From: Stieleria bergensis
GTDB lineage: Bacteria > Planctomycetota > Planctomycetia > Pirellulales > Pirellulaceae
Assembly (NCBI GenBank): GCA_007745635.1
Contig: CP036272.1
Span: 1,251,700-1,315,699 of the forward strand
Reading direction: 5' to 3'
Length of the DNA: 64,000 nt
The translations under genes and the position numbers were made by a program. This document shows, piece by piece, positions 8,339-17,135 of the stretch. Under the pieces are notes generated by a model. The model saw only the letters and a list, made by a program, of their open reading frames with translations. It had not been told where the DNA came from and did no database searches. The stretch's first letter is position 1. Each line of letters opens with the position of its first letter.

Positions 8339-9826
8339 ATGCTGGATTCAGCACATGAGTTACTGTCCCTGCAAGAACAGGGGCAGCTCACCGCGACCGA
8401 AATTGCTCAACAGGCAATCGCTGCCATTGAGGCTTCTCAGCCGATCCATAACGCCTACACGCACGTCGACGCCGAGGCGGTTTTGGCCCAGGCGCAGCAG
8501 ATCGACCAGCGGCGAGCCGCCGGTGAGGCACTGGGTGCATTGGCAGGCGTTCCGGTGGCGGTCAAAGATGTTCTTTGCACCAAGGACATGCCCACCACCT
8601 GCAGCAGTCGAATGCTGGAGAATTTTCGTCCGCCCTACGATGCAACTGTGGTTGAAAAACTGCGTCAGGCCGACGCCTTGATCGTGGGCAAGACCAACAT
8701 GGACGAATTTGCCATGGGGGCCAGCACCGAAACCAGCTACTTCGGGCTGACCAAGAATCCTTGGGACATCGAACGGACTCCCGGCGGCAGCAGTGGTGGA
8801 GCGGCCGCTTGCGTCGCCGCTGGAACGGTACCACTGAGCTTGGGAACCGACACCGGTGGATCGATTCGACAGCCCGCAGCCTTCTGCGGGATCACGGGTC
8901 TGAAGCCGACGTACGGTCGCGTCAGCCGTTACGGGCTGGTCGCTTTTGCCAGCAGCTTGGATCAAGTCGGTCCGTTGGCTTGGTCAGCCAAGGATTGCGC
9001 TTTGCTGCAAGATGTGATTGCTGGTTTCGAGCCGCGTGATTCAACCTCTCTGGACGTGCCAACCGAAGCCTGCTTTGCCGCAACGCAATCCGCTGATCTG
9101 CGAGGCATGCGAGTCGGTTTGTTGCGCCAGTCACTCGACAGCGAAGGTGTGGATGCCGCAGCGGTACAAGCTGTCTTGGATGCCGCCAAGGTCTTCACGG
9201 ACCTGGGAGCGGAGATCATCGATATCGATTTACCGCACCGAAAGTATTGGGTGCCGACCTACTACGTGATCGCACCTAGCGAAGCCAGTAGTAACCTGTC
9301 ACGTTTTGATGGGGCACATTACGGGCATCGGGCTAAAGATGACAACGGCAACGAAATCAATGACTTGGTTTCGATGTATTGCAAAAGCCGTGGGGAAGGT
9401 TTTGGTGATGAAGTCAAGCGTCGGATCATGCTTGGCACCTACGCTCTTAGTGAAGGGTACGCCGACGAGTACTACAACAAAGCGCTCAAAGTACGCCGAT
9501 TGATTCGCGGCGATTATGACGCAGCATTCAATGACGTGGATCTGTTGTTAGGGCCAACGACGCCAACGAGCGCCTTCAAGTTTGGCGAAAAAGTCGATGA
9601 TCCTGTGCAGATGTACTTGTGTGACTTATTCACCGTGGGAGCCAACTTGGCTGGCGTTCCCGCGATGTCGTTGCCCGCTGGATTCGATCAATTGAATCTG
9701 CCATTGGGCATTCATCTGCATGCTCCGGCATTGCAAGAAGCACGCCTTTGCCAAGCGGCAGCGGCCTTCCAAACTGTTACTGATTTCCATCGCCAGCGAC
9801 CAAGCGAACCAAGCAGCAAGTCATGA
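8339..9826 (+). CDS. gatA: Asp/Glu-tRNA amidotransferase subunit A
   Basis: A 495-residue amidase-signature enzyme that frees ammonia from glutamine so that GatB can amidate mischarged Glu-tRNA(Gln) or Asp-tRNA(Asn). The Ser-cisSer-Lys triad is readable: Lys76 in VAVKDVLCT, Ser151 in GGSSGGAAA and Ser175 in DTGGSIRQPA. The length matches the family. Its stop overlaps the gatB start by four bases (ATGA), so the two are translationally coupled. A GATAAT hexamer lies only eight bases before the ATG, which would put transcription initiation almost at the start codon (possible leaderless mRNA). No gatC is seen next to it. Confidence 0.96.
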   Translation: MLDSAHELLSLQEQGQLTATEIAQQAIAAIEASQPIHNAYTHVDAEAVLAQAQQIDQRRAAGEALGALAGVPVAVKDVLCTKDMPTTCSSRMLENFRPPYDATVVEKLRQADALIVGKTNMDEFAMGASTETSYFGLTKNPWDIERTPGGSSGGAAACVAAGTVPLSLGTDTGGSIRQPAAFCGITGLKPTYGRVSRYGLVAFASSLDQVGPLAWSAKDCALLQDVIAGFEPRDSTSLDVPTEACFAATQSADLRGMRVGLLRQSLDSEGVDAAAVQAVLDAAKVFTDLGAEIIDIDLPHRKYWVPTYYVIAPSEASSNLSRFDGAHYGHRAKDDNGNEINDLVSMYCKSRGEGFGDEVKRRIMLGTYALSEGYADEYYNKALKVRRLIRGDYDAAFNDVDLLLGPTTPTSAFKFGEKVDDPVQMYLCDLFTVGANLAGVPAMSLPAGFDQLNLPLGIHLHAPALQEARLCQAAAAFQTVTDFHRQRPSEPSSKS

Positions 9827-11295
9827 GCCAGTATCCTTTCACCACGGTCATCGGTCTGGAAGTCCACGTTCAGCTAAAGACCGCGAGTAAACTGTTTTGC
9901 GGTTGTAGCACGGAGTTTGGTGCGCCGCCTAATACGCATGTCTGTCCCCTTTGCTTGGGGCTGCCAGGTGCGTTGCCGGTGATCAACGAAAAGGCGCTGG
10001 AACTCTCTGCGCTCGCCGGACTCGCGCTGCACTGTGACCTTCCCCCCGTGACCAAGTGGGACCGCAAGCAATACTTCTATCCCGATTTGCCAAAGGGCTA
10101 TCAGACCAGCCAGTTTGATATGCCGATTTGTGCGGACGGGTTCCTGGAAATTGAAGATCCCGCTGACGCCAATCAAACGGTCCGGATCGGCATCATTCGC
10201 GCTCACCTTGAGGAAGATGCTGGCAAGAGCATGCATGATGAAGTGGCCGGCCGCGCTGACAGTCGCATTGATTTGAATCGCTGTGGGACTCCGCTGTTGG
10301 AAATCGTCAGTGAACCTGATTTGCGGACTGCCGAGCAATGTGTTGCCTTTCTAACCAAGCTCCGTGAGATGATGGTGCATTTGGGCGTCAGCGATTGTGA
10401 GATGCAGGAAGGCAGCTTGCGCGTCGATGCAAACGTCAACTTGCACATCGATCGCAATGGCGAAGTCATCGCCACACCGATCGTGGAAATTAAGAACATG
10501 AACAGTTTCCGCAACGTCGCTGCTGCGTTGGCTTACGAAGTCGATCGGCAGTACGAGGAATGGGAGACGAAAGGTCATACCATCAAGACGCACGGCAAGC
10601 GAACCTTTGGCTGGGATGACGGTAAACAAGTCACCTATCCGCAGCGTGAAAAAGAGGAATCGGCTGACTATCGCTACTTCCCGTGCCCTGACCTGTTGCC
10701 GGTGCGATTGACCGAAGCACAACGGGAAAAGGTACGCAGCATGTTCACTGAATTGCCGCAACAGGCACGCGAGCGTCTGCAAAGCCAATACGATGTCACC
10801 GCTTATGACGCCGATGTGATCGTGTCCGCCGGACCTGAAATGCTGGCTTACTATGACAGCGTTGCGACGGCTTGCGGAGACGGGAAACGGGCTAGCAGTT
10901 GGGTTCAGCAAGACGTCATGCGCAGCATCAAAGAGCAAGGCATCTCCGTTGATCAGTTTGCCATCTCTGCGGACCAGTTGGCAGCCCTGATTCAGTGCAT
11001 CATCGCTGGCGAACTGGCCAACAACCGTGCTCGGGATGTGTTTGAACACATGCTGGACAAGGGGGTTGCCATGGATCAAGCGATGAAGGATCTGGGCATT
11101 GAACAAGTTGACGACTCTGAAATCGAGTCCCTGGTCGCAGATCTGTTAAGCAAGAATCCCCGAGTCGTCGATGATGTCAAAGGCGGCAACGCAAAAGCGG
11201 TTGGCGCACTGATTGGCCAAGCCAGAAAAGCCAATCCCAACGCCAACCCTCAGCAAGTTCGTGAGCTAGCGTTGAAAATGATCGAGCAAATGTGA
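9823..11295 (+). CDS. gatB: Asp/Glu-tRNA amidotransferase subunit B
   Basis: A 490-residue protein that binds the mischarged tRNA, activates it with ATP and amidates it. Typical blocks are TVIGLEVHVQLKT at the N-terminus, FCGCSTEFGAPPN, CLGLPGALPVIN, the kinase-like core KNMNSFRNV, and a C-terminal YqeY-like helical domain (about 340-490) ending ELALKMIEQM. The Cys residues of the zinc site are present (CGC..CPLC). It overlaps gatA by four bases. The ammonia comes from GatA through a channel, and GatC would be needed to hold the pair together. Confidence 0.97.
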   Translation: MSQYPFTTVIGLEVHVQLKTASKLFCGCSTEFGAPPNTHVCPLCLGLPGALPVINEKALELSALAGLALHCDLPPVTKWDRKQYFYPDLPKGYQTSQFDMPICADGFLEIEDPADANQTVRIGIIRAHLEEDAGKSMHDEVAGRADSRIDLNRCGTPLLEIVSEPDLRTAEQCVAFLTKLREMMVHLGVSDCEMQEGSLRVDANVNLHIDRNGEVIATPIVEIKNMNSFRNVAAALAYEVDRQYEEWETKGHTIKTHGKRTFGWDDGKQVTYPQREKEESADYRYFPCPDLLPVRLTEAQREKVRSMFTELPQQARERLQSQYDVTAYDADVIVSAGPEMLAYYDSVATACGDGKRASSWVQQDVMRSIKEQGISVDQFAISADQLAALIQCIIAGELANNRARDVFEHMLDKGVAMDQAMKDLGIEQVDDSEIESLVADLLSKNPRVVDDVKGGNAKAVGALIGQARKANPNANPQQVRELALKMIEQM

Positions 11296-11384
11296 TTTGC
11301 CGATTCGCTGGCCAAGCGTTGGGAGTCGACGCGTCGGTTCGCACCGCTTGATTGATTCTAAAATTGATACCAGCGTCACAATCC

Positions 11385-11960
11385 ATGCAACGCATCCGGC
11401 GGTTTCTGATCGATTCCATCAAACAAGATCCGCTCTTAGCGTCCCTCTTGATGCTGGTCGTTGTGGTCACCGTCTGGTTGCTGGCGATTCCGTTGACGGC
11501 GTTCGCCGCGCAGACCGCGATGCGTCGCTTTCATTTGGCCAATGATTCGTTTGCCACCTGGTCGGTGCAGTGTGTTGTGCCGCAGATGTATCAGTTTGCC
11601 AATCAGTATGAGTCACGCTGGTTACGGCCCACGCCGCCTGAACCGGCGATCGAAGTGTTCGATCTGGCGGCCGAGTTCCAAGTCGATCTGGATCCCAAGC
11701 CCGAGCCGGAGTTCGTGCGGGGGCCACGAAGGTTCTTGAATCACTACCCGGCTCGTCGTTTTACCTTTGCTCCAGCGCGTTTCAACTTGTTTCATGAGAG
11801 TGAAGCCAGGTGGATGCGTTTGCACACAGCCTATCGTGGGCAGGCCGTTGTCACCGATTATCACTTCGAGCCAATCGAGATCAGTCAAGACCCGCCACGG
11901 GTTCGCTACCAAGTGAAGCGTCTCTCGTCGACCATCCAGCCCGCAGATCAGGAGTGGTGA
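11385..11960 (+). CDS. unknown protein with one N-terminal membrane segment
   Basis: I do not recognise this 191-residue protein. It has one strong hydrophobic segment at about residues 17-40, then a soluble, Pro- and Arg-rich domain that would lie outside the cytoplasm. The ATG at 11385 gives a positively charged start (MQRIRRF) before the membrane segment; a TTG at 11352 would add 11 residues. The next gene starts three bases after its stop, with its ribosome-binding site AGGAGTGG inside the end of this gene. The two are therefore one transcription unit and their products probably work together at the membrane. Confidence 0.7.
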   Translation: MQRIRRFLIDSIKQDPLLASLLMLVVVVTVWLLAIPLTAFAAQTAMRRFHLANDSFATWSVQCVVPQMYQFANQYESRWLRPTPPEPAIEVFDLAAEFQVDLDPKPEPEFVRGPRRFLNHYPARRFTFAPARFNLFHESEARWMRLHTAYRGQAVVTDYHFEPIEISQDPPRVRYQVKRLSSTIQPADQEW

Positions 11961-11963
11961 TCT

Positions 11964-12821
11964 GTGGCTGAAGACGCAAGATCAGAAAACAGCAACTCTG
12001 CGGCTGACCCGTTGCGTTGGCGCGTGACGCTGGCCTTCATCCTGGTGCAAGTCGGCGTGCTGTTATCGCTGTTGTGGAAGGTTGGGTTTTTCCGCGACAT
12101 GGATTTGGTCTATCGCCAGATTCTGTTAGAAGACACGTTTTTTCCCGATTGGCTGCGCGATGCAGCAGTGTTGCGCTGGGCTTACCTGTCGGTGGTCTGC
12201 GCGATTGTCGTTTCAATTTTGATTGCGCACGACAGGGTTCGAAGACTGGCCTGCGCGGTTGCCAGCACTGGCTTGTTGGTCATCTTGTTGCATCAGGGGG
12301 CTTACAACGACATGACGTTTACGACCAGTTTTTGGTGTTCGCTCTGGTCGTTTTGGTTCGCCAGTCGGATTCAGCGTGATCAGTCTGCGTTATTGCTGCG
12401 CAAAGCGGCTTTGCTGGCACGAGTGATTGGCTCGTTGATGCTGCTTGGAGGCGCAGTCGGCAAATGGACTGCTGAATACTGGGACGGACGCGTGCTATAC
12501 GATATCTATTTTGTCGATCGTGACTTCTGGGTCTTTCATCGATTGCGAGATCAGTTTGATGCTCAGGCACTGCGTGGGATCGCGACTTGGTACAGCCGGT
12601 CGGTGGTGGTCTTGGAAACCTGCTGTGGGTTTGGGATGTGGTTGTTGCCAGCAAGGCCGGCAGCATTCTTGGGCGTGGCGGTGTTCTTTAGCATTGCATT
12701 CTTTTCGAATGTCTATTTGTTCTCTGTGCTTTGGTGCTTGATTCTGTTGTCCGCAGTGGGTTGGCTCGTGCCAAAACAAACCCACCGTTCCGGCAGGCCA
12801 GAACCCGCCGCAGGCCGTTAG
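11964..12821 (+). CDS. unknown polytopic membrane protein
   Basis: A 285-residue protein starting with GTG, preceded by a good Shine-Dalgarno sequence (AGGAGTGG). Six or more hydrophobic segments can be counted between residues 20 and 275, separated by short charged loops. The arrangement resembles HTTM/DoxX-like small membrane proteins, but no signature is strong enough to name a family. The C-terminus is short and basic (TGTS-like Pro/Arg tail). It is coupled to the preceding single-span protein. Immediately after the stop begins the repeat that carries group II intron copy 1. Confidence 0.65.
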   Translation: MAEDARSENSNSAADPLRWRVTLAFILVQVGVLLSLLWKVGFFRDMDLVYRQILLEDTFFPDWLRDAAVLRWAYLSVVCAIVVSILIAHDRVRRLACAVASTGLLVILLHQGAYNDMTFTTSFWCSLWSFWFASRIQRDQSALLLRKAALLARVIGSLMLLGGAVGKWTAEYWDGRVLYDIYFVDRDFWVFHRLRDQFDAQALRGIATWYSRSVVVLETCCGFGMWLLPARPAAFLGVAVFFSIAFFSNVYLFSVLWCLILLSAVGWLVPKQTHRSGRPEPAAGR

Positions 12822-12858
12822 ACTCGGTTGTTTTTTGCCGCGGTGTCCGAGGAAGAAC

Positions 12859-12913
12859 CGTTGACTGAACTCTCCCGCTTGCGGGAGAGTCGAGCGTTAG
12901 CGAGGTGAGGGGA
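12859..12913 (+). repeat. dispersed repeat, 5' half interrupted by group II intron 1
   Basis: The left half of a double-hairpin repeat. The hairpin ACTCTCCCGC-TT-GCGGGAGAGT is at 12869-12890 and the linker GCGAGGTGAGG follows. The intron interrupts it, and the right half resumes at 14832 with TGAAGTGGTTGGCAACGCC. Confidence 0.85.
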
Positions 12914-14831
12914 GTGCCGGGATAAAACCGGATTGAGATAGGGAATGAAAGTGTCCTACGTAGAAAGTCTAGCCAACTGCTATGGCCTCCATCGGAGGTG
13001 CAGAGAGGGTAACCGATCTGTGCTGAGCGTCCGACAAGGGGGGAAACGCAGGCCAGCTATTGAGCTCCGAAATCTGAACTTCCGTGTGCCGACCCGGTCC
13101 CTCTATGGGGAAGGCAACACCGATGGGTTCGTCATTAGGCGAGAACCCATCGGACACGGCGGAGTCACGAGAACCTGCGCATGCGTGGAAATCTCAATCG
13201 CGAGAACCGGGAGATCCGATCGGCCACTGGCAAGTATCCAGTGCGGGCAGCGAACCGTCCAGCGGGAAAGGCTGCCATGAACGCTGATCGGAAGTCGGAT
13301 GAGTCCATAGTACTGCCGACACAGGCGAACAACGCCGGAACTGAACCGGCCGCGGAGTCTGTCGAGGAAAGGGACTCAGCCAAGATGAGCACCTCGCAGC
13401 ACGATCGACCCCGAACTTCGAGTCGGACCAAGCGTCGTTCTCGCGGGCTGCTGGGTGTGCGCGAAACAGCGCGGGACTGTCCTGCGTTGAAGTTCGAGAA
13501 CCTGTTGCATCACATCAACGTTCCCCTGCTGCACGAGGCCTTCGATGATTTGAAGAAATCTGCCGCAGCGGGCATCGACGAGGTGACTTGGCAGCAGTAC
13601 GAGCAAGACCGAGAAGCCTCGATTGAGGCTCTACACGGTCGTATTCACCGGGGTGCCTACCGAGCGAAGCCCTCCAAGAGAATCTACATTCCCAAAGCCG
13701 ATGGCCGGCAACGTCCGATCGGCATCACGGCCCTGGAGGACAAGATTGTCCAAAAGGCAACCGGGTGGGTCATGCAGTGCATCTACGAACAGGATTTTCT
13801 CGGATTCAGTTATGGTGGCCGTCCTGGTCGCGGCGCTCATGATGCACTCGATGCGTTGTGTGTCGGCGTGAGCAGCAAAAAGGTGAACTGGATTCTGGAC
13901 GCCGATGTGAAAGGCTTCTTTGACAACGTGGACCACCAATGGCTCATGAAGTTCATCGAGCATCGCATTAGCGACAAACGGATTCTCCGTCTGATCGGAA
14001 AATGGCTTCGAGCCGGTGTCAGCGAAGACGGTGAGTGGTCCAAGACGACGGTGGGGACTCCGCAAGGAGCGGTGATCTCGCCGCTGCTTGCGAACATCTA
14101 TCTTCACTATGTGTTGGACTTGTGGATTGACCACTGGCGAAGACAGCGCGGCCGCAAGGACGTCGTTGTGGTTCGGTACGTCGACGATTTTGTGATTGGG
14201 TTTGAGAGCAAAGCTGATGCTGAAATGTGCCTGGAAGCACTCCGGGAACGTTTCGGGAAGTTCGGCCTTGAGCTTCATCCCGAAAAGACTCGCTTGCTCG
14301 AGTTTGGTCGTTATGCGATCGAGCGTCGATCTGAGCGAGGAGACGGTCGACCGGAGACGTTCGATTTTCTCGGTTTCACGCACCGCTGTGATACCAGCCC
14401 AAAGACGGGATGGTTCATGATTCGCCGCGAGACGATCGCGAGCCGGATGGCTCGTACCCTCTCGGCAATCAAGGCGGAGCTTCGTCGTCGGCGACACCAG
14501 TCAGTCGGCCAACAAGGTCGGTGGCTGGGTAGTGTGGTCCGCGGCTGGCTGGCCTACTATGCCGTCCCAGGCAATGTGAGCCGCCTACGTCGATTTCGAG
14601 ACGAGGTTAGCCGACTATGGTTGCGTACGCTTTGTCGTCGCAGCCAACGGCATCGCTGGCCTTGGCCTCGCATGAAACGGTTGCTGCTGACCTACCTCCC
14701 TCACGCCAAGGTACGCCACCCGTATCCAGATCAACGATTTCGCGCCCGAATCAAGGCAGGAGCCGTATGAGACAACACTCAAGTACGGATCTGTGCGGGG
14801 GGCGGCCGGAAACGGCCGTTCCTACCGTGAC
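12914..14831 (+). mobile_element. group II intron, copy 1
   Basis: A 1,918-bp retroelement. It begins with GTGCCG (a near match to the group II 5' GUGYG rule) and ends in ...CCGTGAC (AY end). Domain V lies at about 14760-14791, starting GAGCCGTATGAG with the AGC triad and closing with GTACGGATC. Domain VI follows as a GC-rich GGCCG-GAAA-CGGCC hairpin with a candidate branch-point A in CCTACC. The ORF in domain IV encodes a reverse transcriptase/maturase. The ends are fixed by comparison with the second copy (25829-27746, same length) and with empty copies of the host repeat. The pre-ORF part is short (about 360 bases), as in compact bacterial introns. The 5' edge is uncertain by two bases. 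Confidence 0.93.
13277..14770 (+). CDS. ltrA: group II intron reverse transcriptase/maturase, copy 1
   Basis: A 497-residue intron-encoded protein that helps the intron RNA fold and splice and copies it into new sites. RT blocks are visible: RIYIPKADGRQRPIGI, FLGFSYGGRPGRGAHDAL, NWILDADVKGFFDNVDH, GTPQGAVISPLLANIYLH and the catalytic RYVDDF (Tyr301-Asp304; YVDD instead of the commoner YADD). A maturase (X) region follows, with FLGFTH and a basic RRSQR..W...HPYPDQRF tail. There is no HNH endonuclease domain, so target priming must use another nick. I chose the ATG at 13277 because GGAAAGG precedes it and relatives begin MNADRKSD; an ATG at 13181 would add 32 residues. The stop lies inside domain V. 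The protein is identical to copy 2. Confidence 0.95.
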   Translation: MNADRKSDESIVLPTQANNAGTEPAAESVEERDSAKMSTSQHDRPRTSSRTKRRSRGLLGVRETARDCPALKFENLLHHINVPLLHEAFDDLKKSAAAGIDEVTWQQYEQDREASIEALHGRIHRGAYRAKPSKRIYIPKADGRQRPIGITALEDKIVQKATGWVMQCIYEQDFLGFSYGGRPGRGAHDALDALCVGVSSKKVNWILDADVKGFFDNVDHQWLMKFIEHRISDKRILRLIGKWLRAGVSEDGEWSKTTVGTPQGAVISPLLANIYLHYVLDLWIDHWRRQRGRKDVVVVRYVDDFVIGFESKADAEMCLEALRERFGKFGLELHPEKTRLLEFGRYAIERRSERGDGRPETFDFLGFTHRCDTSPKTGWFMIRRETIASRMARTLSAIKAELRRRRHQSVGQQGRWLGSVVRGWLAYYAVPGNVSRLRRFRDEVSRLWLRTLCRRSQRHRWPWPRMKRLLLTYLPHAKVRHPYPDQRFRARIKAGAV

Positions 14832-15030
14832 TGAAGTGGTTGGCAACGCCAACCGCAGGCCGCTACAACAAAACCCTCCCCGGCCGGCATTGAGACAACC
14901 GGTGCCGCCGCCTTGCAACTCAGCACATTCACAAGCGCGCTACCACCGCAAACCGGCCGCCCCCCCAAAAAAACGTGAGGGTTTGGCTAACCAAGCCGTA
15001 GCGCACGCCAAAACGGCTGATGCGACGGCA
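14832..15030 (+). repeat. dispersed repeat, 3' half plus long-form extension
   Basis: Directly after the intron the host repeat resumes (TGAAGTGGTTGGCAACGCC) and continues into a GC-rich segment that resembles 4483-4690: the CCCGGCCGG block, a TTGCAA block, ACCACCGCAAA, a C-tract and a closing AGCGC..CGGCTGATG block. The similarity is clear by eye but interrupted. No gene is visible here. Confidence 0.7.
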
Positions 15031-15036
15031 CGGTGA

Positions 15037-15957
15037 TCACTTCAACTGGCTCTTTAGCGTTGCCAGATCCTGTTTCATTGCCGCCAGGTGCTGGGGGACC
15101 AGTTTGGGGTCGCGATGGTCCAAGTATTCTTCATGCAATGAGATTGGGCCATCAAAGCCGCTGTCCGCCAGCAGTTTGTAGAACTGTGGTTTCACCAGTC
15201 CCTGACCCAGGGGAACGTTGGTCACTCGGCTACCGTTCCACTGAAAGTCTTTGACGTAAATGGTGTCAATGTGGTCGCGAATCATGCGGAAGCTGATGGG
15301 CCAGCTGGTTCCGCCTTCGACAGTGGCGTGGCGAATGTCATACGCCATGCCTAAATCTGATTTGGGCAGACCATCAAGTACTTCAGCCAAATCCCAAATC
15401 GCAGCGCCCATGTATTTGCCGCCAGCATGGTTCTGGTACAGACCCGTGATCCCAAAGTCGTGATTCATTGCCGCCAAGGCTTTGAATTGATTGCGCCATC
15501 GTTGCAGTTGCTGTTTGATCGGAGTGGCTTGATCGTAGTGAACGTATTGCATGCGGTAACGTTGGATTCCCAGTGTTGCGGCAGTGCGCAGCATCCGCTC
15601 GGTCATCGGATCATCTGGGTCATTCACATTGGTAGTCATCAAGGTGATCTTCAGGCCATGCTTGTCCAACGCTTCGACCAATTCATGAAGCTTTTCGTGT
15701 GCTTGCTCGGGTTCGATATGGCCACCCTTGCGAATCGGAGCTTCGATTCCATCAAAGCCCAGTTCGGCGATCGCCTTGGCGAGCTGATCGAACGAAAGTG
15801 AATTAAAGGGTTTGGTGAACACGCAGACGGGGCAGTTTTTTAGCGAGCTCGATTGAAGGGCGCTGGCTGATTTCTCCGTCGCCAGTCCAGCTAGTCCAGC
15901 CGCGCCACAGGCCGTTAGAAACTGTCGTCGTCGCAAAGAGCTGTTCATTGGATTCAT
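15037..15957 (-). CDS. Tat-exported sugar phosphate isomerase/epimerase-like TIM barrel
   Basis: A 306-residue protein with a twin-arginine signal (SLRRRQFLTACGAAG) followed by a TIM-barrel AP-endonuclease-2/xylose-isomerase-like domain. Core features are LSFDQLAKAIAELGFDGIEAPI near the start of the barrel, LMTTNV, GITGLYQNHAG and the C-terminal SLHEEYLDHRD, which supply metal-binding Glu/His/Asp residues typical of this superfamily. The Tat signal means it is folded with cofactor and exported. Many planctomycetes carry large families of such enzymes, thought to act on unusual sugars; the substrate here is unknown. I chose the ATG at 15957 because it starts the signal; an upstream ATG at 15990 is possible. 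Confidence 0.83.
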   Translation of the reverse strand: MNPMNSSLRRRQFLTACGAAGLAGLATEKSASALQSSSLKNCPVCVFTKPFNSLSFDQLAKAIAELGFDGIEAPIRKGGHIEPEQAHEKLHELVEALDKHGLKITLMTTNVNDPDDPMTERMLRTAATLGIQRYRMQYVHYDQATPIKQQLQRWRNQFKALAAMNHDFGITGLYQNHAGGKYMGAAIWDLAEVLDGLPKSDLGMAYDIRHATVEGGTSWPISFRMIRDHIDTIYVKDFQWNGSRVTNVPLGQGLVKPQFYKLLADSGFDGPISLHEEYLDHRDPKLVPQHLAAMKQDLATLKSQLK

Positions 15958-16353
15958 GGGTTGATTGGGGCAGGGAATTAACAGGCTCATTGTAGCTAAC
16001 GGCCTCTCAGCCAAGCGGCGACAGGGGAGGAATTGCCAAAGAAGATGAGCAATTGCAGTGTCCGCTGACCCCCTGATTTGAGACGCCACAACGGGGGATT
16101 GCAATCGATGATTCAGTGCCCGGTCGGAACGCGGTGATCAAACGGTGGTGCTGGTTTTTCAGCACTTTAGTCGCTTGGCAGCAGGTGTGATTGCCGTTCG
16201 GTCAGCCCACAGAGACCGATTTGTGAAACATCGTTCGTGAAACCGATTTTCTGGGGCATTTCTATTGCTCTCCGCAGTGCAACTGTGATACCGACACGCA
16301 AAGACTTCCTTTTCATTTCATTACGCAATTGTTCGCTACAGGAATCTGGACTG
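15958..16353. other. intergenic region between divergent genes
   Basis: A 396-bp gene-free stretch between the Tat-exported isomerase (-) and the lipoprotein (+). It must hold both promoters. The only visible structure is a small inverted repeat GTGCTG-GTTTTT-CAGCAC at 16148-16165. An open frame from 16237 reaches the lipoprotein gene but looks like non-coding leader. Confidence 0.5.
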
Positions 16354-17052
16354 ATGGTAAGCCTTCGAAATCACCAATCTGAAATGGACCTTCAGCGCCG
16401 AAAACAGATTGTTGTTCGCTCGATCGTTTCGCTCGGTCTCTGTGGTTTGCTGTTGATCACTCAGCCAGGCTGTTTGGGATTGTTTGCAAACCTCGTGAAT
16501 GCCACTGGTGCATCGAGAATCAAACCCGTCTGTTCGGAACTGGAAAAGTCCCGTGTTGTTGTTGTCGCTTTGACGGAAGAGAGCATTTATCGCGACGATG
16601 TTTCAGCTCGAATCTTGGGCCGCAACGTCAGGCAATGGCTGGGCACCGAAGTCAAAGACATTGAACTCGTGCGTGAAGACAAAATTGCCGATTGGCGTGA
16701 CCGCAATGGCTGGGACACGATGGACTTTGTTGCCATGGGCCGCGAACTGGAAGCCGATAAAGTGCTGATCGTCCAGGTCGGTGATCTATCGCTGCGAGAT
16801 GGAGCCACGCTGTATCGAGGCAACGCTAACGTCGTGACCACCGTGTACAACACCGAGACCGGCAACGAAGTGTTCCAGAGCGAAATTGAAGAGTTTCGTT
16901 ATCCACAGAACTCGGGCGTCTACACGAACGAAACCACTGAGACTCGATTCCGCAAACTGTATCTTGGCATCCTCGCCAAGCGGGTCTCACGCCAGTTTTA
17001 TCCTTACGATCGCAATGACGATTTCGCGCTTGACGCGATCACATCGCGCTAG
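16354..17052 (+). CDS. putative lipoprotein of unknown function
   Basis: A 232-residue protein with an N-terminal basic region, a hydrophobic stretch and a lipobox-like TQPGC at about residues 38-42, so it is probably a lipoprotein processed by LspA (gene at 31.4 kb). The mature part has an alpha/beta pattern with VVVVALTEE, a segment with many charged residues around RILGRNVRQWLG, and DKVLIVQVGDLSL. I do not recognise a family with certainty; similar planctomycete proteins are annotated as hypothetical. ATG 16354 has AGGA 12 bases upstream; ATG 16384 is an alternative. It converges on hisB. Confidence 0.7.
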   Translation: MVSLRNHQSEMDLQRRKQIVVRSIVSLGLCGLLLITQPGCLGLFANLVNATGASRIKPVCSELEKSRVVVVALTEESIYRDDVSARILGRNVRQWLGTEVKDIELVREDKIADWRDRNGWDTMDFVAMGRELEADKVLIVQVGDLSLRDGATLYRGNANVVTTVYNTETGNEVFQSEIEEFRYPQNSGVYTNETTETRFRKLYLGILAKRVSRQFYPYDRNDDFALDAITSR

Positions 17053-17135
17053 TCGACGTTGTTTCTGGCAACGGTCACAAAGCCGGCCACTTGCCGCCTA
17101 AGTCTCTGTGGCAGCGACGCGGCAAACGCTGGCCG

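Noticed and set aside
12859-12913. The repeat hairpins as simple intrinsic terminators
   Set aside because: No T-run follows the stems, and the same sequence occurs in several unrelated places in both orientations.
13277-14770. Retron or diversity-generating reverse transcriptase
   Set aside because: The protein has a maturase region and is followed by group II domains V and VI; no template/variable repeats or msr/msd were seen.
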